From Cyclobacterium salsum (GTDB lineage: Bacteria; Bacteroidota; Bacteroidia; Cytophagales; Cyclobacteriaceae), in assembly GCF_010119245.1 (NCBI RefSeq), contig NZ_WNKG01000002.1, positions 248,001 through 312,000 on the forward strand: DNA of 64,000 bases, in the 5' to 3' direction. The position numbers and the translations under genes were made by a program. The notes under the pieces were generated by a model. That model did not search any database and had not been told where the DNA came from. It saw nothing but the letters and a program-made list of their open reading frames with translations. Shown here in pieces: positions 1 through 9,169 of the stretch (its first letter is position 1; each line of letters opens with the position of its first letter).

Positions 1-497
1 TCACTTCTGCAGGGTCGCTACCGGAAGGGTTGAGCCGGGAAGAGTTCTTTGAAGGGTATTCCATTCCCCGCAATAAAGAGTTGATGCGCATTTATAAAGA
101 TTTGGAAATGGTGGAGCAGTTGGGTTCAGGCATCCCACGAATTTTGGAGACTTACGGAAAAGAATGTTTTCACTTTTCTGAAAACTTTTTGCGAATGGTT
201 TTCCCTTGCCGGTCCGGGATGCGGGTTCCTGTGGAAAAGCCCCCCCAAGATACCCCCCAAGATACCCCCCAGGTCACCCCCCAGGTCGAAGGACTACTTT
301 CAGTAATGGATAAAGACCTATCAAGGGTTGAAATTCAGGAAAAACTGGGATTATCTGATAAAAAGAACTTTAAAGAAAACTATTTGTCTCCGGCACTTGA
401 GGAGGAGCTAATCGAAATGACTATACCGGAAAAGCCTAGCAGCAGACATCAAAAATACCGGTTAACCCAAAAAGGAAAAGCACTTTTGAGCCGATGA
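1..497 (+). CDS. AlbA_2/Schlafen-type ATP-binding regulator, C-terminal part
   Basis: The gene is cut by the left edge; the frame is open from base 3, so the TTG at 30 is not a real start. The visible part carries the conserved block SREEFFEGYSIPRN followed by EQLGSGIPRILETYG, typical of the end of the AlbA_2/RecG-like ATPase domain in putative DNA-binding regulators. A linker of four PQxT-type units follows (PQDTPQDTPQVTPQV), encoded by a 12-bp tandem repeat at about 240-287. The last 60 residues look like a winged helix (LSRVEIQEKLGLSDKKNFKE). Such proteins are common inside type I restriction operons, between hsdS and hsdR, which fits the HsdR gene 90 bp downstream. The regulatory role is inferred from the family; the domain assignment is fairly secure. 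Confidence 0.75.
   Translation, partial: TSAGSLPEGLSREEFFEGYSIPRNKELMRIYKDLEMVEQLGSGIPRILETYGKECFHFSENFLRMVFPCRSGMRVPVEKPPQDTPQDTPQVTPQVEGLLSVMDKDLSRVEIQEKLGLSDKKNFKENYLSPALEEELIEMTIPEKPSSRHQKYRLTQKGKALLSR
240..287 (+). repeat. 12-bp in-frame tandem repeat (PQ[D/V]T linker)
   Basis: Four tandem 12-bp units, each with a C-run followed by AAGATA or AGGTCA, encode PQDT, PQDT, PQVT and PQVE. The tract separates the ATPase-like part from the winged helix. Proline-rich linkers of this kind recur in the family. Slippage could change the linker length without a frameshift because each unit is four codons. Confidence 0.85.
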
Positions 498-589
498 AAT
501 CAAGAATGACGCAAGCGACTCACGGAGGAATGATTATTCATCATGCGAAGATTCCATGTGACCTTTGAAAAGCAAATTATAAACACATG
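494..589 (+). repeat. Family A intercistronic cassette, copy A1
   Basis: This is one of several related sequences at 494, 29812, 29903, 54442 and 54546. Its ATG at 494 overlaps the stop codon of the upstream regulator (ATGA), and its 3' end is the ATG of hsdR at 587. The intact consensus encodes a 31-codon micro-ORF beginning MKSSMTQATHGGMII, whose TGA overlaps the next ATG. In this copy one extra A after GCGA, near 548-550, shifts the frame, so the micro-ORF reads MKSRMTQATHGGMIIHHA and ends early. The final stretch AAGCAAATTATAAACAC is A-rich and may act as the translation initiation region of hsdR. Confidence 0.75.
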
Positions 590-3500
590 AAATTTACGGA
601 GGAAAAACTAGAACAGGTATTTACTGAACTGCTCAGCCAGCAGGATATCCCCCATGTGCACGGATCAACAATTAAACGTAGTCCGGATGAAGTGCTCATT
701 GAAGAGGATCTAAAAACCTTTCTGTTTTCAAAGTACGAAAAAGAAAAACTCACGGAAAATGAAGCTGATCAAATTGTCCGCCAACTAAAAAGCTATGCAG
801 CCTCTGACTTGTACGAGAGCAACAAAGCGATCATGAAGTTGCTTTCGGACGGATTTATCCTGAAACGTGAAGACCGTTCTCAAAAAGACCTCTATATCCA
901 GCTCATCGATTATAGTGGATTGGCGGCTTTCCGAAATCCTGATACAGAACAACTTCCCTATATAATAGGGGCAGATCCTGAACCGTATAGTAACGTCCAC
1001 AACATCTATAAGTTCGTTAATCAATTTGAAATTGTAGGTTTTGAAAAGCGTATTCCGGACGGCATTCTTTATATTAATGGGTTACCGCTAGTCGTTTTTG
1101 AATTCAAAACGGCCATTAGTGAGAATTGTACCATTTATGATGCCTATATTCAGCTTACAACCCGATACAAACGAGATATTCCTGAACTGTTTAAATACAA
1201 TGCTTTTTGCGTCATCAGTGACGGTGTAAACAACAAAGCAGGTTCGCTCTTCGCTCCTTACGAATTCTTCTATGCCTGGCGTAAAATTGAAGGCATGGCA
1301 AAGGAAGTGGATGGAATTGATTCCATGTATACCTTGGTTCAGGGTATGTTTGACAAAAATCGTCTGAGAGACATCATTCGAAATTTTATCTATCTGCCCG
1401 ATTCATCCAAAAAGGATGAAAAGATACTTTGCAGATATCCGCAATACTATGGAGCAAACAAGCTCTTTCAAAGCATCATTGAACACCAAAAACCGGAAGG
1501 TGACGGAAAAGGAGGAACTTATTTTGGGGCTACCGGCTGCGGAAAGAGTTTTACCATGCTTTTTTTGACCCGTCTTTTGATGCGGAGCAAATTATTTTCC
1601 AGCCCTACCATCGTATTGATTACAGACCGGACCGATTTAGACGATCAGCTGGCAGGACAATTCACAAACGCTAAAGAGTACATTGGGGATAACAATGTCA
1701 TCAGTGTAGAAAGCAGAGCGGAATTGCGTGAAAGATTACAGGGCATACAAAGTGGCGGCGTTTACCTTACAACTATTCACAAATTTACAGAAGACACGGA
1801 ACTACTTACTGACCGATCTAATGTCATTTGCATATCCGATGAAGCCCACAGAAGCCAAACCAATCTTGACCAAAAAGTAAAAACCACTTCAAAAGGTGTT
1901 TCAAAGACCTATGGTTTTGCCAAATACCTTCACGATTCTTTGCCTAATGCTACTTATGTTGGTTTTACAGGAACTCCGGTTGATGCAACGCTGGATGTGT
2001 TTGGGGATATTGTGGATGCCTATACCATGACGGAATCTGTAAAAGATGAAATTACGGTTCGCATCGTCTATGAAGGCAGAGCGGCTAAAGTATTATTGAA
2101 TAACAGTGAACTGCAAAGAATTGAGGATTATTACAACCAATGCGCTGAAGCAGGAACCAATGACTACCAGATAGAAGAAAGTAAAAAAGCCGTCACCAAC
2201 ATGAATGTGATATTGGGCGATCCGGACAGATTAAAGGCATTGGCAGAAGATTTTGTAACGCACTATGAAACCAGGGTAAATGAAGGCGCAACCGTAAAAG
2301 GGAAAGCCATGTTCGTTTGTAGCAGTCGTACGATTGCATATGAATTTTATAAAAATGTTATAGCCTTGCGTCCTGAATGGGTAGAAATAATGGCCGCAGA
2401 ACCAGGGTCTGAACTTACCGAAAAAGAAAAACGCGAAATCAAGCCGATGGAACGCATTAAGATGGTAATGACCAGAGGCAAAGACGACCCGAAAGAATTT
2501 TATCACCTACTGGGTACAAAAGAATACAGAAAAGAATTAGACCGCCAATTCAAGAATGCCAAATCAAATTTCAAAATAGCCATTGTGGTGGATATGTGGC
2601 TTACTGGCTTTGATGTGCCCTTCCTGGACACCATATACATAGATAAGCCCATTCAACGGCATAACCTGATTCAGACCATTTCGCGGGTAAACCGAAGGTT
2701 TGAAGGGAAAGAAAAAGGCCTGGTCGTAGATTACATCGGTATCAAAAAGCAAATGAACCTGGCACTGGCTCACTACAATAAGGCTGATAGCCAAAATTTT
2801 GAGGATATAGAACAGTCAGTGGTTGTTGTAAAAGACCATTTAGACCTATTGGCCAAGATTTTTCACAATTTTGATAGTAGCAAATACTTTTTAGGAAGTC
2901 CGGTAGAGCAATTAAATACGCTGAACATGGCTGCAGAATTTGCGCAGCTGACCCAGGATTTAGAAAAACGATTTATGTTTCTTGTAAAGCGGATGAAAGC
3001 AGCATATGACATCTGCGCTGGTAGCGACAAAATAAATCAGGCGGAAAGAGATTGGATCCATTTTTACCTTGCCGTTCGTTCCATCGTTTTCAAACTGACA
3101 AAAGGAACAGCACCCGATACCGCTCAAATGAACGCTAAAGTGCGAGAAATGATCAAAGAAGCGTTAAGCAGTGATGGGGTAGAAGAAATCTTCAAACTAA
3201 ATGATGATAAGAACGCTGAAACCAATATTTTTGATGATGACTATTTAGCTAAGATTGAAAAAATTAAACTACCTAATACCAAGATCAAACTGCTCCAACA
3301 GCTACTTGCCAAAGCCATTGAAGATTTTAAAAAAGTGAACCGTGTTCAGGGCGTTGACTTTTCCAAAAAAATGCAAAGTCTTGTGGAGAAGTACAATGAA
3401 CGAAAAGAAGGGGATGTGCTCAGAAGTGAAGTTCTTGAAGACTTCACAGATGAAATCATAGACCTCTATCATGCCTTAAAGAAGGAAAAGGAATCCTTCA

Positions 3501-3802
3501 ACGAACTGGGGATTGATTTTGAAGAAAAAGCGTTTTACGACATCCTTAAGGCATTAACCGTCAAATATGACTTCATCTACCCTGACGACAAATTGATCCA
3601 TTTGGCTCAGCATGTAAAAGAGGTTGTTGATGACAAAGCCAAGTACACCGACTGGAGTAAAAGGAGTGACATTAAAGCGGAATTGAAAGCCGACTTAATC
3701 ATTTTATTAGCTGAGAATGACTACCCCCCAATAGATAGGGATGAGGTTTATAAGGAAATTTTTGAACAGGCAGAGAACTTTAAAAAATACCAAAAATCGT
3801 AA
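587..3802 (+). CDS. hsdR: Type I restriction enzyme, R (HsdR) subunit
   Basis: This is the ATP-dependent translocase and nuclease subunit of a type I restriction-modification complex. It cuts unmodified DNA after translocation by the HsdM2S core. The N-terminal nuclease shows a PD-(D/E)xK pattern, D158 then E172-F-K174 (VFEFKT). The SF2 motor shows Walker A GATGCGKS at 314-321, a DEAH box (SDEAHRSQ) with D418 and motif III-like GFTGTPVD. A later block, RHNLIQTISRVNRRFEG, fits motif VI. The length of 1071 residues is normal and there is no internal stop. hsdM and hsdS are not in the window and probably lie to the left, beyond the partial regulator. The start is the ATG that closes repeat copy A1. 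Confidence 0.95.
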   Translation: MKFTEEKLEQVFTELLSQQDIPHVHGSTIKRSPDEVLIEEDLKTFLFSKYEKEKLTENEADQIVRQLKSYAASDLYESNKAIMKLLSDGFILKREDRSQKDLYIQLIDYSGLAAFRNPDTEQLPYIIGADPEPYSNVHNIYKFVNQFEIVGFEKRIPDGILYINGLPLVVFEFKTAISENCTIYDAYIQLTTRYKRDIPELFKYNAFCVISDGVNNKAGSLFAPYEFFYAWRKIEGMAKEVDGIDSMYTLVQGMFDKNRLRDIIRNFIYLPDSSKKDEKILCRYPQYYGANKLFQSIIEHQKPEGDGKGGTYFGATGCGKSFTMLFLTRLLMRSKLFSSPTIVLITDRTDLDDQLAGQFTNAKEYIGDNNVISVESRAELRERLQGIQSGGVYLTTIHKFTEDTELLTDRSNVICISDEAHRSQTNLDQKVKTTSKGVSKTYGFAKYLHDSLPNATYVGFTGTPVDATLDVFGDIVDAYTMTESVKDEITVRIVYEGRAAKVLLNNSELQRIEDYYNQCAEAGTNDYQIEESKKAVTNMNVILGDPDRLKALAEDFVTHYETRVNEGATVKGKAMFVCSSRTIAYEFYKNVIALRPEWVEIMAAEPGSELTEKEKREIKPMERIKMVMTRGKDDPKEFYHLLGTKEYRKELDRQFKNAKSNFKIAIVVDMWLTGFDVPFLDTIYIDKPIQRHNLIQTISRVNRRFEGKEKGLVVDYIGIKKQMNLALAHYNKADSQNFEDIEQSVVVVKDHLDLLAKIFHNFDSSKYFLGSPVEQLNTLNMAAEFAQLTQDLEKRFMFLVKRMKAAYDICAGSDKINQAERDWIHFYLAVRSIVFKLTKGTAPDTAQMNAKVREMIKEALSSDGVEEIFKLNDDKNAETNIFDDDYLAKIEKIKLPNTKIKLLQQLLAKAIEDFKKVNRVQGVDFSKKMQSLVEKYNERKEGDVLRSEVLEDFTDEIIDLYHALKKEKESFNELGIDFEEKAFYDILKALTVKYDFIYPDDKLIHLAQHVKEVVDDKAKYTDWSKRSDIKAELKADLIILLAENDYPPIDRDEVYKEIFEQAENFKKYQKS

Positions 3803-4133
3803 AAAACCACACACATTGCCCGGACGTTCAATTCCGAATCTTGGTAGAGTTAAGATTACAGTCTCGTAGACCGACACAGTTTAATCGTATTCATGCGACA
3901 AAATCCGATACTTCAGAAACCGGCTTCTGTAGGCAAAGATGTCGCATGAAAAGAATAAATGAATTGGGCTTTATAGGGAATGGAAAGAATCCGGAAAAGG
4001 CAAAGCTGATTTTGCCGGTGAAAAAGGTATCGGACAAAACACATTTTGTTACCGGACCAGCCTGTTCAGCAAACTGTTGACGATTGTAGTTCGATCTTGA
4101 AGAATCTTAAATTGCTTCGGAATAAAAATAAGT
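3803..4133. other. Intergenic region with a long inverted repeat
   Basis: I see no convincing gene here; the 79-codon frame at 3841 has no recognisable composition. The notable structure is a perfect 11-bp inverted repeat, TTCATGCGACA at 3890-3900 and TGTCGCATGAA at 3940-3950. It encloses a smaller hairpin, CAGAA at 3914-3918 and TTCTG at 3925-3929. It may be a terminator-like or protein-binding structure after hsdR, but no T-run follows. Confidence 0.55.
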
Positions 4134-4568
4134 ATGGAAATCATTCAACTAAAACATTGGAAAAGGAAGGACTTATATACTAAGTTTATTGACTACGAGG
4201 ATCCAATTATATCAGTTAATGCAAACATCCCAATACACGATGCGATTGATTTTACGGAAACTATGGACATACCCAAGACTATTTTTTTTATTTATATAAT
4301 ATTGAGGAGTATAAATCGATTAAATGATTTTAAGTATATTGTGATTACCGTCTCAAAAGGCTTAACGGGTGTGGGCGATGACCGTCCTGTTTGGGAGTCC
4401 ATCAAAGACTTAAAAGCCGGAGAAACCTACGAGCACATAGAAAAAATCCAGTTGTTTTACGGCAAAAAAGTAACCTACCACGCGCCATTTGATAAGTGCG
4501 ATAGGGTGGAGGATTATAAAGTGGTGTGGGGGCATTTGGAGGAGGTTTTTAAGGAGGAGAAAGTATGA
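4134..4568 (+). CDS. Small protein with chloramphenicol acetyltransferase-like N-terminus, possibly chimeric
   Basis: The first 70 or so residues (starting MEIIQLKHWKRKDLYTKF) resemble the N-terminus of CAT-type acyltransferases, where a W-K-R segment is followed by short strands and a helix. From about residue 72 the sequence no longer follows that family: the usual central strands and the catalytic HHxxxDG motif are missing. The tail (KGLTGVGDDRPVWESIKDL and onward) is not one I recognise. At 144 residues it is about two thirds of a CAT subunit. Its stop TGA overlaps the start of the following ATPase gene in an ATGA arrangement, and AAGGAGG lies just before that start, so the two are probably translated together. 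It could be a recombination product kept as a leader, or a real small partner. Acetyltransferase activity is unlikely. Confidence 0.5.
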   Translation: MEIIQLKHWKRKDLYTKFIDYEDPIISVNANIPIHDAIDFTETMDIPKTIFFIYIILRSINRLNDFKYIVITVSKGLTGVGDDRPVWESIKDLKAGETYEHIEKIQLFYGKKVTYHAPFDKCDRVEDYKVVWGHLEEVFKEEKV

Positions 4569-7500
4569 TGGAAACTATAGAATTCATCAATGAAGTTAAT
4601 AAGCTCAAGCAAGCCAATGTAGATACATACAGGAGCATCACACGCAGAATAACGGCTGACTTTAGGCTGGAAAGGGCGACCACAAAATCGTATAATGGTC
4701 GTCAAATATTGGAACTGCTTCAAAATTGCGATGACGCGTTAACAGAGTCTTCAAGTTGGGAAGAATCCAGGGTGGAAATATCACTAGACACGAAGAATCA
4801 AATTTTGAGTATCGCCAATTTTGGGGAACCCTTTTCCATTGATGGTATAGGCTCTTTGCTCATTGCGAATACTTCTAGTAAAGGAAAAGAGTTCATTGGA
4901 AATAAAGGGTTAGGGTTCAGGGCAATACTAAATTGGTCCCATGAAATTAACGTTCTAACGCGCGGTTGCAAAATCACCTTTTCAAAAGATCGGGCGCAGA
5001 AAGCCTTTGAATCTTTGATTTTGGAATCGGAGCAACAGGAACTGCGCAAGGATAATGCAGACTACATTGAAGGTAATGAAGTGCCTCTGGCTGTTCTTTC
5101 AATGCCAGAAGTTCGTTCTGCCGAAGATCAATCGAGTTACTCTACCGTCATAGAAATCAAGTATAAGGAAAGTAAAGAAGAAGATATAAAAAAGCAATTG
5201 AATGAGTTAAACACCAAACTACTTCTCTTTCTCAATTTCATTAAAAAACTCACCATTTCCTACACAGATGAAGGGCTTAACCGTATTTTGGAAGTTAACC
5301 GAGAGGTTAGTAACCCCGAGTTTGTTTTCACCAACGATGGGGCTTGGCACCTTGCAGATTCCGGTGATCAACGCTACGAAACTGAAGGCGAAAATGAAAA
5401 ATTCTACCGTATTAAAATAGCTTGGCAGGATAGCCTCAACGAGGCTGATGCCAAATTCTACACTTTTTTTCCAACGGCCGTTCCAACGGAGTTGCCTGTA
5501 CTTATTCATGGAACCTTTGATTTAGACCCTACGAGGAATTATTTGAATAAGTCTGATGACAATGCCAATCAAATTATCTTACAGGCCACTGCAGAATTGA
5601 TGTTGGAAACTGCAAAAATTCGGCTATGCCATGGCGATTCATGTAATTGGGATGCATTTCGCTTCATGTTTCCCCAAAAGGTCTCATCAAATAAGATGCT
5701 TGCCGAATTTTATACTACGCTGAACACATACCGGGCAGAAGAAGCAGTTATACCTTGTGTAGACGGATGCTACAGAAACTTGCAAGATGTTGTTTATTTG
5801 GGAGATGAATTTTCTAATTGGATTATAGAGAACCAATTGGAAAATGAATTCTCCAACTTTATTGTTGCCAAAGGAGAGTTACCCATAAATATTACGAGTT
5901 CAGTCGGGTTTGAAGTGTTCCATGATATCCTTGATCAAGTGAACGAGCGAATCTCAATATCAGCCCGGGTTGACATCCTACGCATGATCACCATGAATCA
6001 AGAGGGACTTTTTGATTTCCTATTCAACCAACCTGATAAATTACCACTACTATTAGATGTGAACGACAAGCCTGTATCTGTTGCCAGCCAGGTTTTCACA
6101 AAGGATACAGAAAGCGCCGAATACGATTTACCTGATTTCATTGGTGATATTGCGTTCATTTCAAAGGCCCTATATGCTGCCATCAAGGAAGGATTAAAAG
6201 AGCAAATGGAGGATAAACAATTGGATACAGAAAAAGGCCGCCCCTCACGAGCTGTAAAAAGACTACTCAGTCCGGTTGTAAACATTGGATCAGATGACAT
6301 AACTGATGTTATTCAGCATATCGTTTCCCAAACCAATAGGAGACTGGAAGAAATTAGCAATGATACGAAGACTATTAAAAAAATGGTGAAGTCTCTGTAT
6401 TCCATATTTATTGTTAATACCGACAGAAAGGGAACTTTAAGTTCCATTCAAAATATCCCCTTGGTCACAAGGGAAAAGACCATTCGAGTAGCAACCAAGT
6501 TAAATTTTGGAAAAGAGTTTAAAAAAGGTGTTGAACCGGAGCTCATACTCGGGTGTACTCGTAAAGATTCTGACTACCTCATTGGAAATGAGTTTTGGGA
6601 ACTTAACGCAAATGGCAATGAACTAGAGCTCTTTTTCACTTGGTTGAATGTTAATCATTTTGTGAGGTATTTGAACATTGAGAAGGAGTTAGGGAGATAC
6701 GATTCAGACCCTTATACTGAATTCATAATAACCCACTTAGATAGACCAAGAAAAGATACTCATAAGACTTATAAGGTCCAAATTATTGATAACATTGAAG
6801 GTGTATTGAACCATCAGAATTTTACTATCGAACATTTAATAACTTGGGTAGCTAAGGATCAAAACTTGAGAATTTCTTTAACCTCCGAGCATAGTGATAT
6901 TTTCTCAACTAAATTAGGCAAGATTCAAGATGATTTTACAAAAATTACTTCTTTCATAAAGTTTCATATTTCAGTTTCAGGAATTACCCGCAATGTTTTT
7001 GCAAATATACCGGTAGATAGCCTAAAAGAATTTAGGAGCGTAGATTTTAATTGTGACCTATTCAGGCAACTAAACTTGAGGGAGTCGGAGATCATGGAAG
7101 CTATATACGCACTCGGTATTAAGACTTCTTTTAATGACATAAGACCTGATGAAGTTTACCATATTCTTGCTAGTTTGCCCGCTTCCGCTGAGGCGCAAAA
7201 AAGTCAATCAATCTATAAATTGATCTATGAGTACTTTAAGAATAATGAGGGAACTCAATTAAAGGACTTTCCACCACAGTTTGAAGGTATGCGCTATTTC
7301 TGCAGACAAGGAGGCATTGGAAGGGAAATAGCCATAAAACCAATAGATGAAGTTTATTATTCAGATAACAAGTTGCTTCCTCAAAGTATCCTGGATAGGT
7401 ATTGGTTCATCAATCTACCAAGACGTATCGGTGAAAACCGGGTAAAAAAGTTTTTCGGAGTTCAGTTAATTAAAGATTTTGTTGATGAGATAAAAGTTGA

Positions 7501-9169
7501 GCAAATAGAGCTAAACAACTTGAATGAAGAATTCAATAAGTATTTAGATCAACTAAAACCGATTATTCTTTGCTATAGGCTTGAATCTCTCAAACAAAAT
7601 GAGTCCATTAAAGCAGAGACTCAACGGCTCAAAAGCTTGCATGTTAAATTAGTGAAGGATGCTTCTTTCCGCTTTGCCGGTGCGGAAACTGCTAAACTAG
7701 GTGAAGGAGAATTGCTACCATCAGACAAAGAATTCATACTCAGGAGCTCAATCCAGTATTCGTTGACTAATCTCAGAAATGATAAACTGCTATGCGATGC
7801 TATTGCTGAGTTGTTTTCTATTCTTTTTAAGGTTCAGGACTTAAAAAACACATTTAGAAGAGTATTTAAAGATGGTTTTGGCGACAGTATGCATCTTATT
7901 AAAACAGACGACCTAAACAGATATTATGAAGAGGCTGTTACTTTGTTGGGTGTGAGTCCGGAAGAAAAGGAATTCTGGCAAAGCTTATTTCCAAAAGAAG
8001 AACTTGACTTTCTCAACCGAGAAGTCTTAAAAAAACAGTTAGTAAATAAGTTGGGAATGCCATTATCCACGATTTATGAAAATATGAACTTCTCTGAGTT
8101 TTCGGGAAAATTAGAGCTTGAATTCTTGTCAGAGATATCCCAAAAGACAGGTGTTTCAACTAAATACTTCTTAAAAGAAGGAGCTTTGGAAAAGTGGCAC
8201 AAGCTAAAATTGGTAGATAAAGTAAAAGACTTAGCCAATCAATTCGAAGAGAAATTATGGCATATCGCCAATGTCAGTGATGATCTTATGATGAAAAAGG
8301 ATTTCTTCAAAAAATGTATCGACTTTGAAGATGCCGTTGATAATTATGCCTTTACCTCATACTTGTCTGAAAACCAATTTGAGCTCTTCCCTGATTACTT
8401 TAAGGCGATTCGAGATTATGCTAAAAACACTTATGGCATAGATCTTCAATCGGAAGACAAGTCTCAATTTAAGGCAGAAACCAAGTATAGGTCCATCATT
8501 GCTGGATACTCATTTGGGATGGATCTAGCGGATATGGAGAACATTATTAAGCAAGACTCTCTCCAGTCATATAGCCTGATGTACTTTGACGGTTTTGAAG
8601 ATCGCATCAAAGAGGCCTGTGAAGCGCAGCAAACTGAATTTAATGGCGAAAAGAGCAATGTAGATGAATCGGAAAATATGGAAGGCCATCTACTTGTTTT
8701 AAAAAATGCCGAATTAAAGGCTAAACACACTTCCCCTACTGGCGGCATAAAAAAGGGTGGTAGTTACTCCCACACCACAAAAAGTGATAGGAAGAAAGCG
8801 CGTGCCGGTAAAAAAGAAGAAAACAAAGTCTTTCAAGCACTAAAAGAACAGGGATTTGAGGTTAGACGTGTTTCTCAAAAAAGAGACTCCAAACACTATG
8901 ACCTGGAGTACAAAGAGCCGGGCAAAGAATGGCGATTCCTCGAAGTGAAAAAAGATTCAGGAGGCTACTTTTTCTTAAGTGCAGCTGAAAAAGAAACAGC
9001 TTTGTCGAACGAATATTCTGACAGGTATGATGTTGCAATTGTAAATGGTGATGAAATTCATTTGGTAAAATGTCCTTTCGAGTTAGGAACCGAGGAATTT
9101 GAAAACAATTCAAATTTTTATGCAGAACCAACAGAGTTTCTAATTAGCTTTTCAATAAAAGAAGAATAG
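4565..9169 (+). CDS. Large GHKL/Hsp90-like ATPase with C-terminal DUF3883 (NOV) domain
   Basis: A 1534-residue protein. The N-terminal GHKL ATPase shows an N-box E50-LLQNCDDA with N54 and D57, a G1-like block ANFGEPFS (residues 84-91) and a G2 block GNKGLGFR (112-119). This is closest to the sacsin/NO VEIN style of GHKL domain. The middle thousand residues are helical and not assigned. The C-terminus, about 1415-1515, matches DUF3883: KVFQALKEQGFEVRRVS, then DLEYK and FLEVKKD, a PD-(D/E)xK-like arrangement that suggests a nuclease-like fold. GHKL ATPases of this class are known from restriction-modification and other defence loci (the MutL/MORC-related group), which fits the HsdR neighbour. 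I infer an ATP-gated nuclease or DNA-clamp role in phage defence. The ATG at 4565 or 4568 serves as start; 4565 gives the 4-bp overlap with the upstream gene. Confidence 0.8.
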   Translation: MMETIEFINEVNKLKQANVDTYRSITRRITADFRLERATTKSYNGRQILELLQNCDDALTESSSWEESRVEISLDTKNQILSIANFGEPFSIDGIGSLLIANTSSKGKEFIGNKGLGFRAILNWSHEINVLTRGCKITFSKDRAQKAFESLILESEQQELRKDNADYIEGNEVPLAVLSMPEVRSAEDQSSYSTVIEIKYKESKEEDIKKQLNELNTKLLLFLNFIKKLTISYTDEGLNRILEVNREVSNPEFVFTNDGAWHLADSGDQRYETEGENEKFYRIKIAWQDSLNEADAKFYTFFPTAVPTELPVLIHGTFDLDPTRNYLNKSDDNANQIILQATAELMLETAKIRLCHGDSCNWDAFRFMFPQKVSSNKMLAEFYTTLNTYRAEEAVIPCVDGCYRNLQDVVYLGDEFSNWIIENQLENEFSNFIVAKGELPINITSSVGFEVFHDILDQVNERISISARVDILRMITMNQEGLFDFLFNQPDKLPLLLDVNDKPVSVASQVFTKDTESAEYDLPDFIGDIAFISKALYAAIKEGLKEQMEDKQLDTEKGRPSRAVKRLLSPVVNIGSDDITDVIQHIVSQTNRRLEEISNDTKTIKKMVKSLYSIFIVNTDRKGTLSSIQNIPLVTREKTIRVATKLNFGKEFKKGVEPELILGCTRKDSDYLIGNEFWELNANGNELELFFTWLNVNHFVRYLNIEKELGRYDSDPYTEFIITHLDRPRKDTHKTYKVQIIDNIEGVLNHQNFTIEHLITWVAKDQNLRISLTSEHSDIFSTKLGKIQDDFTKITSFIKFHISVSGITRNVFANIPVDSLKEFRSVDFNCDLFRQLNLRESEIMEAIYALGIKTSFNDIRPDEVYHILASLPASAEAQKSQSIYKLIYEYFKNNEGTQLKDFPPQFEGMRYFCRQGGIGREIAIKPIDEVYYSDNKLLPQSILDRYWFINLPRRIGENRVKKFFGVQLIKDFVDEIKVEQIELNNLNEEFNKYLDQLKPIILCYRLESLKQNESIKAETQRLKSLHVKLVKDASFRFAGAETAKLGEGELLPSDKEFILRSSIQYSLTNLRNDKLLCDAIAELFSILFKVQDLKNTFRRVFKDGFGDSMHLIKTDDLNRYYEEAVTLLGVSPEEKEFWQSLFPKEELDFLNREVLKKQLVNKLGMPLSTIYENMNFSEFSGKLELEFLSEISQKTGVSTKYFLKEGALEKWHKLKLVDKVKDLANQFEEKLWHIANVSDDLMMKKDFFKKCIDFEDAVDNYAFTSYLSENQFELFPDYFKAIRDYAKNTYGIDLQSEDKSQFKAETKYRSIIAGYSFGMDLADMENIIKQDSLQSYSLMYFDGFEDRIKEACEAQQTEFNGEKSNVDESENMEGHLLVLKNAELKAKHTSPTGGIKKGGSYSHTTKSDRKKARAGKKEENKVFQALKEQGFEVRRVSQKRDSKHYDLEYKEPGKEWRFLEVKKDSGGYFFLSAAEKETALSNEYSDRYDVAIVNGDEIHLVKCPFELGTEEFENNSNFYAEPTEFLISFSIKEE

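Noticed and set aside
240-287. 12-bp repeat as a CRISPR-like or minisatellite array
   Set aside because: Only four units without spacers, in frame, encoding a known type of proline-rich linker.
3841-4080. 79-codon plus-strand frame after hsdR
   Set aside because: Composition is not protein-like, it runs through the inverted repeat, and no family is recognisable.
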